Shown here: in pieces, positions 1-8,017 of the stretch
How the letters are laid out: every line of letters starts with the position of its first letter
How positions within the stretch are numbered: position 1 is the stretch's first letter
Assembly: GCA_018005585.1 (NCBI GenBank)
Contig: JAGMZX010000022.1
Coordinates: forward strand, 1 to 45,613
Source: Candidatus Hydrogenedentota bacterium
GTDB taxonomy: Bacteria; Hydrogenedentota; Hydrogenedentia; Hydrogenedentales; JAGMZX01
Direction: 5' to 3'
Length of the DNA: 45,613 bases
The notes under the pieces: generated by a model
What the model saw: only the letters and a program-made list of their open reading frames with translations
What the model was told of the DNA's origin: nothing
Databases searched by the model: none
Program-made: the position numbers and the translations under genes

Positions 1-24
1 AGGGGCGAGACGTGCCTCGCCCCT
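1..24. repeat. Perfect GC-rich hairpin
   Basis: Nine-base arms (AGGGGCGAG at 1-9 and CTCGCCCCT at 16-24) pair perfectly around a six-base loop. It lies about 95 bases beyond the stop of the leftward kinase gene, so it could end that transcript, but the T-tract that an intrinsic terminator needs would fall outside the window. The core GGGCGAGACG also occurs in the inverted repeat near 17.5 kb, so it may instead be a dispersed palindromic repeat. Confidence 0.5.
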
Positions 25-117
25 GTGAAATGCAGGCAAAGCCGGCTTGGTCCTTGCAAGGGTGTTTTCACATCGAACGCGCGACCTCGCTCGTCATGCG
101 GGGCCTCGGGACAGCCG

Positions 118-2445
118 CTAGGCGAACTTGACCTGACGCAGGTTGGCCGCGAGTTCGCGGGCGGTCTGGAATCGCTCGGCGGGCGCTTTCGCGACGCATT
201 TCAGGACGACCTGGTCGAGCAGTTCCGGGATGCCCTCGACCAGTTCGCCCGGACGCGGCGGGTTTTCGGTCTGCTGGCGACTCAGCACGTCGCCGTCCAA
301 GAAGTAGGTCTGTCCGGTCAAGATCTCATGCAGGACAAGACCGAGGGCGTAGAGGTCGGTCCGGGCGTCCACTTCTTCGCCGCGGCACTGCTCAGGCGAC
401 ATGTAGCACGGCGTGCCCATGACCATATTCGGGCTGGTGAGGCGCATGCCGGTGCCCTTGGCGAGGCCGAAGTCCATTAGTTTCACGAGGCCGCCGCGGG
501 CAATCACGATATTGTCCGGCTTGATGTCGCGGTGGACGATACCGGCGTCGTGGACGGCCTGCAGCGCGGAACATACCTGGCCGATGATGTTGATAGCCTC
601 CCGGGGCGGGATATGCTGCTTCTGCCGCGTGTACCTGTGAAGATCCATTCCCTCTATATATTCCATGGCAATATAGGCGCGGCCTGCGCTGTCGCAGATG
701 TCGTAGATACTTACGATGTTCGGGTGCGAGACCTTGGCTGCGGTGCGCGCCTCGCGCAGGAAGCGCATCCGGTATTCGTCCGAGCCATCGAGCAGTGTGC
801 CCAGGAACTTGAGCGCGACTGGCCGGTCGAGCTGGGTGTCGCGCGCGAGGTAGACGACACCCATGCCGCCGCGTCCCAGTTCCTTTTCAATACGGTAGCG
901 CGCGCCGATGGCGTTGGCGACCATGGTCATGATTTGCGTGGCGTCGTCCGGTCCGGAAGCGTGCTCCGTTCCCATTGCGCTGCCGGCGGGGAAGGCGGTG
1001 CGACCAAGGCCGTGTCCCATCGAAATGCGAGACTCGATACTGGACAGCCGCGTCTTGACATCGCGATACCCGACGTTCACGCTCTGGATCTTGAGCAGGA
1101 CCTGCCTGGATTTTTCGAGTTCGCCAAGCTGTTCATAGGCCAGCGCGAGCATCCAGAAATACTCGATGTTTCCGGTGCGGACTCGTTCGCCCATGAGGTG
1201 GTTTTCGAGGGTTGCGGTGCAGTGGGCATAGTCGTGGAGTTCGTAGAAGCACCGGCCGAGCAGGGCGCGGGACTCATTGAAGTGCTGATGGTCTTCTTTC
1301 ACGTTCTGGAACATCGCGATGGCGCTGTCCCATTTGTCCGCATGCACGAGAGCAAAGCCGGCGCCAAAAAACTCGCCTGCTCTTTCGTAACACTCGGCGG
1401 CGCTGACGGGGTCGAGCGCCTTCGAGAAGCAATCGCCCGCCTTTCGCCATTCCTGGCCGCCGCGGTAAGCCATGCCGGCTTCCTTCCAGAGTTGCTTCGA
1501 TTCGTAGTAGCGCGCGCCGATGAGCACGGCCTCGCGTTCTTTGCCTGCTTGCTTCTTGCAGCGCGCGGCGTCCTCGAGGCGGCCCATGTGCAAGAAGACG
1601 TCGCCCGCACGATTGAAATCGCCGGCGGCCATAAAGAGGCGGGCGGCAAGGTCAAAGCGCTGCGCGGCCTCAAAACGGGTTGCCACGGCCTCCGCGAGCG
1701 CGCGCCTGTCTGCCTCGGGGAGTTTGTCCTTGCCTGCTGTCTCGCTCAGCAGGGCGTAACACTGGTCGGCGGCTTTGACCTGAAGGTCGCCCCCGTCGCG
1801 CGTCTGGGCGAAATAGTTCTTGAACATCGCGGCGGCCTGCGGGTAGCGGCCCGCTTTTGCATAGGCGGATGCGGCGCCGGGCAAGTCGCCCAGTCTGGCA
1901 TATGCTTTCGCGGCGGCCATGTCTTTGCCCTTTTCCGCGAAGAAACGCGCGGCGGTGGCGTAATCGCCCGCGCGCAGGAGCATGCGCGCGGCCTTGAGCG
2001 TCTTGCCGGCCTTGGCCCATTCCATTGCGGCGCGCCGCTTGTCGCCGGCCTTGCGAAACCAGCGGGCGGCCTCTCGAGGCCGGTTCAACGAAGCATAGAT
2101 CTCGCCGAGACGGTCATAACGCTTGGCGCGTTTCAGAGGTTCGATCGTGCCTTCGAGGTCCTTCGTGGCTTCAATTGACTGCACAAACCTGGAGTCTTGC
2201 GGACCCAGAGGGGAAGCGGTGGTGCCATCGAGCACGACGGCATCGCGCAACTTGCGTTTGCGCACGATACGCAGAAAGTAGAGGTACAGTTCGTAAATGA
2301 CGAAAAGGATGACAATCGAGAGCAGGATTTTCAGGACCAGTGGCCAGGGCGGGTCCAGCGGTTGTCCTTTGAAAAACCATTGCTGGATGAGCCCGAGGAA
2401 TTTGCCTAATATCCCATCCCAATACCAGGAAATGAACTTGCTCAT
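118..2445 (-). CDS. Membrane-anchored TPR serine/threonine protein kinase
   Basis: This is a Hanks-type Ser/Thr kinase of about 775 residues with the kinase at the C-terminus. An N-terminal transmembrane helix at roughly residues 30-55 (VLKILLSIVILFVIYELYL) is followed by a long series of TPR-like helical repeats (about 80-480, many A-x-x-Y/F-x-K-A-G units). The kinase domain (about 515-775) shows the glycine loop GRGGMGVVY, the VAIK-type lysine in VALKF, the catalytic loop HRDIKPDN and the DFGLA magnesium loop, so it should be active. The ATG at 2445 is preferred over a GTG at 2454 because GGGGTG lies seven bases upstream of it. The domain order is the reverse of PknB, whose kinase is N-terminal. 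The gene diverges from the metallophosphoesterase operon. Substrates are unknown; the TPR array probably recruits partners. Confidence 0.9.
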   Translation of the reverse strand: MSKFISWYWDGILGKFLGLIQQWFFKGQPLDPPWPLVLKILLSIVILFVIYELYLYFLRIVRKRKLRDAVVLDGTTASPLGPQDSRFVQSIEATKDLEGTIEPLKRAKRYDRLGEIYASLNRPREAARWFRKAGDKRRAAMEWAKAGKTLKAARMLLRAGDYATAARFFAEKGKDMAAAKAYARLGDLPGAASAYAKAGRYPQAAAMFKNYFAQTRDGGDLQVKAADQCYALLSETAGKDKLPEADRRALAEAVATRFEAAQRFDLAARLFMAAGDFNRAGDVFLHMGRLEDAARCKKQAGKEREAVLIGARYYESKQLWKEAGMAYRGGQEWRKAGDCFSKALDPVSAAECYERAGEFFGAGFALVHADKWDSAIAMFQNVKEDHQHFNESRALLGRCFYELHDYAHCTATLENHLMGERVRTGNIEYFWMLALAYEQLGELEKSRQVLLKIQSVNVGYRDVKTRLSSIESRISMGHGLGRTAFPAGSAMGTEHASGPDDATQIMTMVANAIGARYRIEKELGRGGMGVVYLARDTQLDRPVALKFLGTLLDGSDEYRMRFLREARTAAKVSHPNIVSIYDICDSAGRAYIAMEYIEGMDLHRYTRQKQHIPPREAINIIGQVCSALQAVHDAGIVHRDIKPDNIVIARGGLVKLMDFGLAKGTGMRLTSPNMVMGTPCYMSPEQCRGEEVDARTDLYALGLVLHEILTGQTYFLDGDVLSRQQTENPPRPGELVEGIPELLDQVVLKCVAKAPAERFQTARELAANLRQVKFA

Positions 2446-2486
2446 GATTAGCACCCCGCGGGAAACGGCCTCGTTACCCGCGCAAC

Positions 2487-2516
2487 ATCGTAAAGCATGC
2501 CTTTTGTGTAGCGCAA
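2487..2516 (-). promoter_or_regulatory. Candidate promoter of the kinase gene
   Basis: On the minus strand TTGCGC (2511-2516) and TACGAT (2487-2492) are separated by 18 bases and sit about 45 bases upstream of the kinase start. Both boxes match the sigma-70 consensus only partly, and the promoter rules of this organism are unknown. Confidence 0.2.
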
Positions 2517-2567
2517 GCGTGTCGGGATTCGCCCCTGCGAGGGCAGAAAGAGCCGTCTCTGAAACAT

Positions 2568-2597
2568 TTGAAACTGTACGGAGTTTACAGGCAGAAT
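2568..2597 (+). promoter_or_regulatory. Candidate promoter of the metallophosphoesterase-his operon
   Basis: TTGAAA (2568-2573) and CAGAAT (2592-2597) are 18 bases apart, matching 5/6 and 4/6 of the sigma-70 boxes. They lie in the divergent intergenic region about 150 bases upstream of the TTG start of the first rightward gene. Confidence 0.25.
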
Positions 2598-2744
2598 AGC
2601 GTCACGAAAGGCCCTGATTGGCGAGTCTTCACCGGGTAGCACGAACTTGGATGCGGCGGCGCTGAGCGGGGAGGTGGTGTGCGCGAATCCCGGTCTATTC
2701 TGGGCGACAAGAGCCTCTGTGCTTTTGCCGAGGAGGTGTTTCGT

Positions 2745-3470
2745 TTGAGGTACGCGATCATTTCAGACATCCACGCGAATCTGGAGGCGTTCGAGGCTGT
2801 CCTGGAACGGATCGATGTACTGGGCGTGGACCAGATAGTCTGCCTCGGCGACGTGGTAGGCTACAACGCCAATCCGAATGAGTGCGCCAATCTGGTGCGG
2901 GAACGGAAAATCCCCACCATTATGGGAAATCATGACGCAGTGGCATGCCTGCTGGAGGAGCCGTGGGGCTTCAATCCGGTGGCGCTGGCTGCCGCATTGT
3001 GGACCCGAGAACAGCTTTCCGAGGAGAATCTGGCTTGGTTGCAGGGCTTGCCGGGACAGATACGGACCGAGCATTTCATGGCGGTCCATGGCGCGCCCGG
3101 CGACCGGGACATGTATCTGTTCGGCTGGGAAGATATCAGCGCCCATTTGCCGTTCTTGGAGGAGAGCGGAAGCCGCTTATGTTTGTTTGGGCATACGCAT
3201 ACGCCCGGGATATTCTCGGCGGACGGCGTTTACACAGTGGACGACGAGGGCAAATTCTTCTTGACCGGCGAAAAGGCCTTTTTCATAAATCCGGGTTCCG
3301 TGGGACAACCGCGGGACGGCGACCCGAGAGCGGCCTTCGGTTTGTTGGATACGGAGAAGAATGAATACGAGCAGGGACGCGTAAGTTATCCGGTTGAACG
3401 CGCGTACGCGCGAGTTATCGAGGCGGGATTGCCGCCGTTTCTGGCGGAACGGCTGACTATGGGCCGCTAA
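2745..3470 (+). CDS. Calcineurin-like metallophosphoesterase
   Basis: The predicted protein has 241 residues and is a cytoplasmic binuclear-metal phosphoesterase of the YfcE/ApaH-related fold. The metal ligands are all visible: D8-x-H10 in SDIHAN, GD in LGDVVGYNANP (D36), GNHDA, VHGAPGD and FGHTHTP. I chose the TTG at 2745 because AGGAGG at 2731-2736 is spaced eight bases from it and the metal motif then begins at residue 8; an ATG 66 bases further upstream would add a poorly composed leader. It is the first gene of a rightward run and lies 19 bases before hisB. The substrate cannot be read from sequence; members act on phosphodiesters, dinucleotides or phosphoproteins. Confidence 0.88.
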   Translation: MRYAIISDIHANLEAFEAVLERIDVLGVDQIVCLGDVVGYNANPNECANLVRERKIPTIMGNHDAVACLLEEPWGFNPVALAAALWTREQLSEENLAWLQGLPGQIRTEHFMAVHGAPGDRDMYLFGWEDISAHLPFLEESGSRLCLFGHTHTPGIFSADGVYTVDDEGKFFLTGEKAFFINPGSVGQPRDGDPRAAFGLLDTEKNEYEQGRVSYPVERAYARVIEAGLPPFLAERLTMGR

Positions 3471-3489
3471 CCAGTGGGACGATTCGAGA

Positions 3490-4080
3490 ATGAGGCAGGC
3501 AAACATATCGCGCAGCACGGCGGAGACGACGATCACCGTTGTGCTGAAGCTTGACGGCGAAGGCAAGGCCGAGGTGCGCACGGGTGTCGGTTTCCTCGAT
3601 CACATGTTGACGCATATCGCGCGGCACGGACTGTTTGACGTGACGGTGTCCGCCAAAGGCGACCTCGAAACGGATGCGCACCACACGGTTGAAGACATAG
3701 GCATCTGTCTGGGCAAGGCATTTCACGCCGCAGTAGGCACGCCGGCGGGATTGTCGCGCTTTGGCCACGCGGTCGTGCCGATGGATGATGCGCTGGCGGA
3801 AGCGGCGGTGGATTTCTGCGGCCGGCCGTTCCTGGCATTCGAAGCGGCCTTTGCAAAGCCGCAGGTAGGTGAATTCGACGTGGAATTGACGGAGGAATTC
3901 TTCCGGGCATTCGCGACACACAGCAAGGTGACGCTGCACCTGCTGTTGCGGCACGGGAAGAACGTGCACCATTGCATCGAAGCGCTGTTCAAGGCGTTCG
4001 CGCGCGCCATGCGCGAGGCCGTGCGCATCGACCCGCGGATAGCGGGCATTCCTTCGACGAAAGGGACCTTGGAAGCGTGA
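3490..4080 (+). CDS. hisB: Imidazoleglycerol-phosphate dehydratase
   Basis: HisB dehydrates imidazole-glycerol phosphate to imidazole-acetol phosphate in histidine synthesis. At 196 residues it has the usual length of the monofunctional enzyme, without the phosphatase domain of enterobacterial HisB. Diagnostic motifs are FLDHMLTHIARHG near residue 37, DAHHTVEDIGI and the second metal-binding set near LHLLLRHGKNVHHCIEALFKA. The stop codon overlaps the GTG start of hisH by three bases, which argues for translational coupling. Other his genes are not in the window, so histidine synthesis is split across the chromosome. Confidence 0.96.
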   Translation: MRQANISRSTAETTITVVLKLDGEGKAEVRTGVGFLDHMLTHIARHGLFDVTVSAKGDLETDAHHTVEDIGICLGKAFHAAVGTPAGLSRFGHAVVPMDDALAEAAVDFCGRPFLAFEAAFAKPQVGEFDVELTEEFFRAFATHSKVTLHLLLRHGKNVHHCIEALFKAFARAMREAVRIDPRIAGIPSTKGTLEA

Positions 4081-4703
4081 TCGCGATTGTTGACTATGGC
4101 CTGGGCAACCTGCGCAGTGCGCAAAAGGGTTTGGAGAAGGCCGGCGCGCATGCCGTTGTCACGGATAATCCGGTGCGGATCGCGGCGGCGGACGCCGTCG
4201 TGCTGCCCGGCGTCGGCGCGTTCAAGGACTGCTATGATGGTCTGGCGTCGCGCGGATTGGTTGGGCCGGTAACCGAGGCCGCTAACAGCGGGCGGCCCTT
4301 TCTCGGTATCTGCGTGGGGCTGCAATTGCTGTTCGAATCCAGCGAGGAAGGCGAAGGCTCGCGCGGCTTGGGTATTTTCCCGGGCCGCGTCGTCCGTTTT
4401 CCGGACCTGCGCCGGGCCGGTCTGAAGGTACCGCACATGGGCTGGAACCGCGTGACGCGGACCGGACAGGACTGTCCGTTGCTTCCGAATGGCGATGCGC
4501 CTTACGCATACTTTGTCCACAGCTACTATGCGCAACCTTCAGACGCGCGGCTGGTGCTGGCGACCGCGGAGCATGGCGTAAGCTTCCCGGCCATCGTCGG
4601 GCGTGACAACGTGTTTGCGGTCCAGTTTCATCCGGAAAAGAGCCAGGAAGCGGGTATCGCGCTGCTGCGCGCGTTCGCGAGACTGGCAGAGGGCGGGACA
4701 TGA
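4077..4703 (+). CDS. hisH: Imidazole glycerol phosphate synthase, glutamine amidotransferase subunit
   Basis: HisH (208 residues) hydrolyses glutamine and passes ammonia to HisF for imidazole-glycerol phosphate formation. The class I amidotransferase triad is present: nucleophile C79 in GICVGLQLLF, and His and Glu in VQFHPEKSQ; PGVGAF and PHMGWN are also typical. The start is the GTG at 4077, embedded in GTGA with the hisB stop; the reading frame runs open further upstream but that part only shadows hisB. Its partner hisF is not in the window. The downstream stress-protein gene starts inside its stop (ATGA). Confidence 0.95.
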   Translation: MIAIVDYGLGNLRSAQKGLEKAGAHAVVTDNPVRIAAADAVVLPGVGAFKDCYDGLASRGLVGPVTEAANSGRPFLGICVGLQLLFESSEEGEGSRGLGIFPGRVVRFPDLRRAGLKVPHMGWNRVTRTGQDCPLLPNGDAPYAYFVHSYYAQPSDARLVLATAEHGVSFPAIVGRDNVFAVQFHPEKSQEAGIALLRAFARLAEGGT

Positions 4704-5530
4704 TCAAGCGTATCCTCGTGCCTACGGATGGCAGTGATGCCGCTGCGGTGGGCGTTCGCTATGCGATTGCCCTGGCGCTGAGGTGCGGGGCCACGGTATG
4801 CGGACTGCACGTGGTCGACGTGAAATTGCTCGAGGGGCCTTTTCTGCGCGATTTGTCGGCCTCGCTCGGGACGGCGCCTTACGTGAACTACCAGGGCAAC
4901 ATTGCGCTGCTGCTGGAAGAGCGGGGTCGCGCTGCCCTTGATGCATTCGAGCGGATGTGCGCGGAAGCGGGCGTGCCCTGCGAGGTGGCGCAATCCACGG
5001 GCATCGTGCCGCGTGAGATTGTGGAACGCAGCGGCCTCGCGGACGTCGTGGTGATGGGCAAGGGCGGAGAACACAGTCCCTGGCTCGAAGGCGTGCTGGG
5101 TTCGACTACCGAGGCAGTCGTGCGGCGCTCTCGCCAGCCCGTTCTCGTCACCGGTACGGACCGGCTGGGCAGCGAGAGACTTCTGGCGGCCTACGACGGC
5201 AGCCCGCACGCGGACCGCGCCCTGAAAGTGGCGGCGGAATTGTCCGCTGCATGGAGAGCGGCTTTGCACGTGTTGGTAGTGGGCGATGAAACGTGCGCGG
5301 ATTCCGCCGCGGAAGCGCGCCAGTACTTGCTGGCTCACTCCGTAGAGGCGGCCTGGGAACACCGTGGCGGCGATCCGCGCGAGGAAATCGTGGCGTACGC
5401 CAAGACGTTCAAGGCTGACCTCCTGATTATGGGCGCGTACGGGCACAGCAAGGTGCGCGAACTCGTCCTTGGCAGCACGACGAACTACACCGTCCGCCAT
5501 GCGCCGTGTCCCGTGCTGCTTACACGCTAG
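4700..5530 (+). CDS. Tandem-domain universal stress protein
   Basis: The 276-residue protein carries two UspA domains (about 1-150 and 158-276). Each has the ATP-binding signature G-2x-G-9x-G-S/T: MGKGGEHSPWLEGVLGSTTE in the first and MGAYGHSKVRELVLGSTTN in the second, so it probably binds ATP in both halves. It overlaps the hisH stop by four bases, so it is co-translated with histidine genes, an unusual partnership. Universal stress proteins usually respond to starvation or stress, but no specific role can be assigned. Confidence 0.92.
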   Translation: MIKRILVPTDGSDAAAVGVRYAIALALRCGATVCGLHVVDVKLLEGPFLRDLSASLGTAPYVNYQGNIALLLEERGRAALDAFERMCAEAGVPCEVAQSTGIVPREIVERSGLADVVVMGKGGEHSPWLEGVLGSTTEAVVRRSRQPVLVTGTDRLGSERLLAAYDGSPHADRALKVAAELSAAWRAALHVLVVGDETCADSAAEARQYLLAHSVEAAWEHRGGDPREEIVAYAKTFKADLLIMGAYGHSKVRELVLGSTTNYTVRHAPCPVLLTR

Positions 5531-5654
5531 CACGAGGACCGGCCGGTGGCGCGTTCGCCGGGCAGATGGCATTGAGGCATGGCGGGAAGGGGACCGGTCG
5601 TGGCAGGTGTTGCAGATAGTCGCGTCCCATCAGGGACGCAGGGAAGGCGTAATA

Positions 5655-6530
5655 ATGCATGCAGAAGAGGCATTGGAACGAGTAATAGCGTCAGTAGGCG
5701 ACCTTCCGGCGATGCCGGCGGTGGTTTCCGAGGTCCTGCGCATGACGGAAGACCCTGCCTCGGAACTGGCGCAGGTGGGCCGGACCGTTCAGGCCGACCC
5801 GGCGCTGACGGCGAAGATCCTGCGCGTGGCCAATTCCTCGTATTACGGGATGAAACAATATGTGGGGACGCTGAAGCTGGCGCTCGTGATTCTGGGGGTG
5901 CGCGAGATTCGCAACATTGTCCTGGGCATAAGCGTATTCGAGACGCTGCGCTCCAAAAGCGACGACGTGCGCACGGGACAGGAAATCTGGTCGCATTCCC
6001 TGCGCGTAGCCGCGATTGCCAAGAGCCTGGGCGCGGAGATGGGCCTGGGCTTACAAGGAGAAGAATTCATTACCGGGTTGCTTCACGACATCGGCAAGAT
6101 GGTGCTGCTTTGCCAGTTGGGCAAGGGCTACGCCCGTATCTACGATGAATACAAGAACGATCAGCAGGCCCTGTACACGGTCGAACAGGAGGAGTTCGGA
6201 TTCACAAACGCCGATGTGGCCATGGCGCTGGCGCGGCGCTGGAACCTGCCGCAGGGACTTGCCGACGCGTTGTGGTATCAGTACCCGGACCCGGACCGGC
6301 CTTTGAGAAACGCCAAAGACCCCAAGCTGGCCGCAGTGGTCCGGATTGCGAAACGCGCCGCGCGCGACGACTTTAGTCTGGCCGAAGCGACGGCGATAAA
6401 GGCTCTGCAGGACACGGAGGCATGGGAGTCGCTGGAAGGAGTGAAACGGGTCATCACGCCGGACATGCGCCGCGAGGTTCTGGCTCGCTTTGTTCAGAAA
6501 GTCACGGAAGGCCCGGAGATTCCGTTCTGA
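5655..6530 (+). CDS. HDOD domain signalling protein
   Basis: This 291-residue protein is an HDOD (HD-related output domain) protein without an attached receiver or GGDEF domain. Diagnostic segments are LPAMPAVVSEVLRM, DPALTAKILRVANSSYYG and GLLHDIGKMVLL, the last keeping an HD pair. The ATG at 5655 is chosen because GGGAAGG ends seven bases before it; the frame is open 186 bases upstream into the stress-protein gene. HDOD proteins are regulatory and usually lack catalysis, acting in cyclic-di-GMP, motility or surface-polysaccharide control. The glycosyltransferases downstream fit the last of these. Confidence 0.9.
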   Translation: MHAEEALERVIASVGDLPAMPAVVSEVLRMTEDPASELAQVGRTVQADPALTAKILRVANSSYYGMKQYVGTLKLALVILGVREIRNIVLGISVFETLRSKSDDVRTGQEIWSHSLRVAAIAKSLGAEMGLGLQGEEFITGLLHDIGKMVLLCQLGKGYARIYDEYKNDQQALYTVEQEEFGFTNADVAMALARRWNLPQGLADALWYQYPDPDRPLRNAKDPKLAAVVRIAKRAARDDFSLAEATAIKALQDTEAWESLEGVKRVITPDMRREVLARFVQKVTEGPEIPF

Positions 6531-6587
6531 TGCAACTGTGGCCGTGCACCGCAAGCATGACGGCACAAGGCTGATATAGGGTAGGCT

Positions 6588-6806
6588 ATGTCCAAGAAAG
6601 AAAAAGTGACCCTGGTACGGTCTGATGATTTCGAGAAGGTCGACCAGGAATTGACCGACGCCATGGCCCTTCTGGATTCCGCGAATGACCGCGTGAATGC
6701 GCTTTTGCAGGCGGCGCCCGAGTCGGAGAGAAGCGCTGCCGCGCAAGCACCGTCGGCGGACGGCGCCGCGGAGGACGCCGGGCGGGCGCCCGAGGGACAG
6801 GGGTGA
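6588..6806 (+). CDS. Small acidic coiled-coil-like protein of unknown function
   Basis: This 72-residue protein is not recognised. It starts MSKKEKVTLVRSDDFEKVDQ, then has a heptad-like helix (ELTDAMALLDSANDRVNALL, residues 22-41) and an Ala/Glu/Gly-rich disordered tail. AGGGTAGG lies just upstream of the ATG, and the stop overlaps the GTG of the next glycosyltransferase (GTGA), both signs of a real gene. It may be an accessory or assembly factor for the glycosyltransferases; that is inference from position only. Confidence 0.65.
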   Translation: MSKKEKVTLVRSDDFEKVDQELTDAMALLDSANDRVNALLQAAPESERSAAAQAPSADGAAEDAGRAPEGQG

Positions 6807-8017
6807 ACCCGAGAGCCTATCCGGCGGTGCCGCGGAACCGGGCTTACAATGAGCCTGTGCGCGGGGAATCACTCCATATATTGATGACGGATCCGCACTT
6901 GGCGGGTGGTGGTCAGGTCCGTTACGTTTCGAATCTGGCGCGGGAACTGCGCCGGCTTGGTTATCGCGTTACTATCGGGTGCAAAGGCGGCAGCGTGCTG
7001 GTGGCGCGCGCCGCGGAAGCGGGCGCGGAGCCTTATGACCGGTTCGCGTTCAAGGGCGGGCTGAGACCCCGGGCCTGGGCGCGCGATATCTGGCAGGTGA
7101 AGTCCTATATTCGTGCCGCATCGCCTGATGTGATCCACGCAAGCGGTTCTCAGGACCACTGGGTCTGCGCCCTCGCGAACCGCCTCATGGGGAGGCCTGT
7201 CTGCCTGGTCCGGACCCGGCATAACACCTATCCGGTGAAAGACCACCTGCCCAACCGCGTGCTCAACCACGACTGGACCGACTACCAGATTGTCGTCTGC
7301 GATGTCGTGCGGCGGAACCTGGCCGCCCAGCGGGCGTTTGACGCGGACCGCATGTGCTCAATACACAACGGGGTCGATGCCGCGCAGTTCCGGCCCGACC
7401 CGGGACTCCGCAGCCAAATGCGGGCCGCATTCGGCTATGGGGAGCAGGACTTTGTGTGCGGCATAGCGGCGCGGCTGGTTCCTGCCAAAGGGCACGAGTT
7501 TCTTTTCAAGGCCGTCGCCGCGATTCGGACAAGCGCGCCGCACGTCCGCGTGCTCGTGCTGGGGCAGGGCGACCTGGAGCAGCCGCTGCGCGCGCTGGCG
7601 GACGGCCTGGGTATCGCGGATATCGTGCAGTGGGCGGGTTTCCGCGAAGATATGGCCGCGTGCGTGCAGGCCTTTGACGTGGGCGCGCAGCCGTCCATCG
7701 ACTGTGACACGTCGTCGTTCAGCCTGAAGGAGCAGATGGCCGCGGAGATTCCCGTGATTGCCTCGGATTATGGCGGCCTGACGGAAATCCTCACGGACGG
7801 GGTTGAGGGCTACATCGTGCCAGCGGGCACGGTGACGCCGCTTGCGGATGCCTTGCGGCGCCTGTTCAAGTCGGATGCGGACCGGAAGCGCATGGGCGCG
7901 GCGGGCCGGCAGCGTGTCTTGCGCGAGTTCACAATCGAGGTGTTCGCGGCGCGTACGGTCGAGGCCTATCACCGGGCAATATCGGTTCACCGCGAACGCA
8001 GGGGAAGACCGTCGTGA
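6803..8017 (+). CDS. GT4 family glycosyltransferase
   Basis: This 404-residue GT-B enzyme of CAZy family GT4 should transfer a sugar from a nucleotide-sugar donor to a lipid-linked or surface glycan acceptor in the cytoplasm. The N-terminal acceptor half has the glycine loop HLAGGGQVRYVSNLARELRR; the donor half has GIAARLVPAKGHEFL, VLGQGDLEQPL and PVIASDYGGLTEIL. The GTG start at 6803 overlaps the previous stop; a later GTG at about residue 19 is possible because the conserved fold begins near residue 25. The gene overlaps the next GT4 gene by four bases, so the two enzymes probably work in one pathway. Confidence 0.9.
   Translation: MNPRAYPAVPRNRAYNEPVRGESLHILMTDPHLAGGGQVRYVSNLARELRRLGYRVTIGCKGGSVLVARAAEAGAEPYDRFAFKGGLRPRAWARDIWQVKSYIRAASPDVIHASGSQDHWVCALANRLMGRPVCLVRTRHNTYPVKDHLPNRVLNHDWTDYQIVVCDVVRRNLAAQRAFDADRMCSIHNGVDAAQFRPDPGLRSQMRAAFGYGEQDFVCGIAARLVPAKGHEFLFKAVAAIRTSAPHVRVLVLGQGDLEQPLRALADGLGIADIVQWAGFREDMAACVQAFDVGAQPSIDCDTSSFSLKEQMAAEIPVIASDYGGLTEILTDGVEGYIVPAGTVTPLADALRRLFKSDADRKRMGAAGRQRVLREFTIEVFAARTVEAYHRAISVHRERRGRPS

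Noticed and set aside
532-2178. A 548-codon rightward open frame
   Set aside because: It lies wholly antisense to the kinase gene, its translation has no family features, and GC-rich codon bias in the real gene readily opens this frame.
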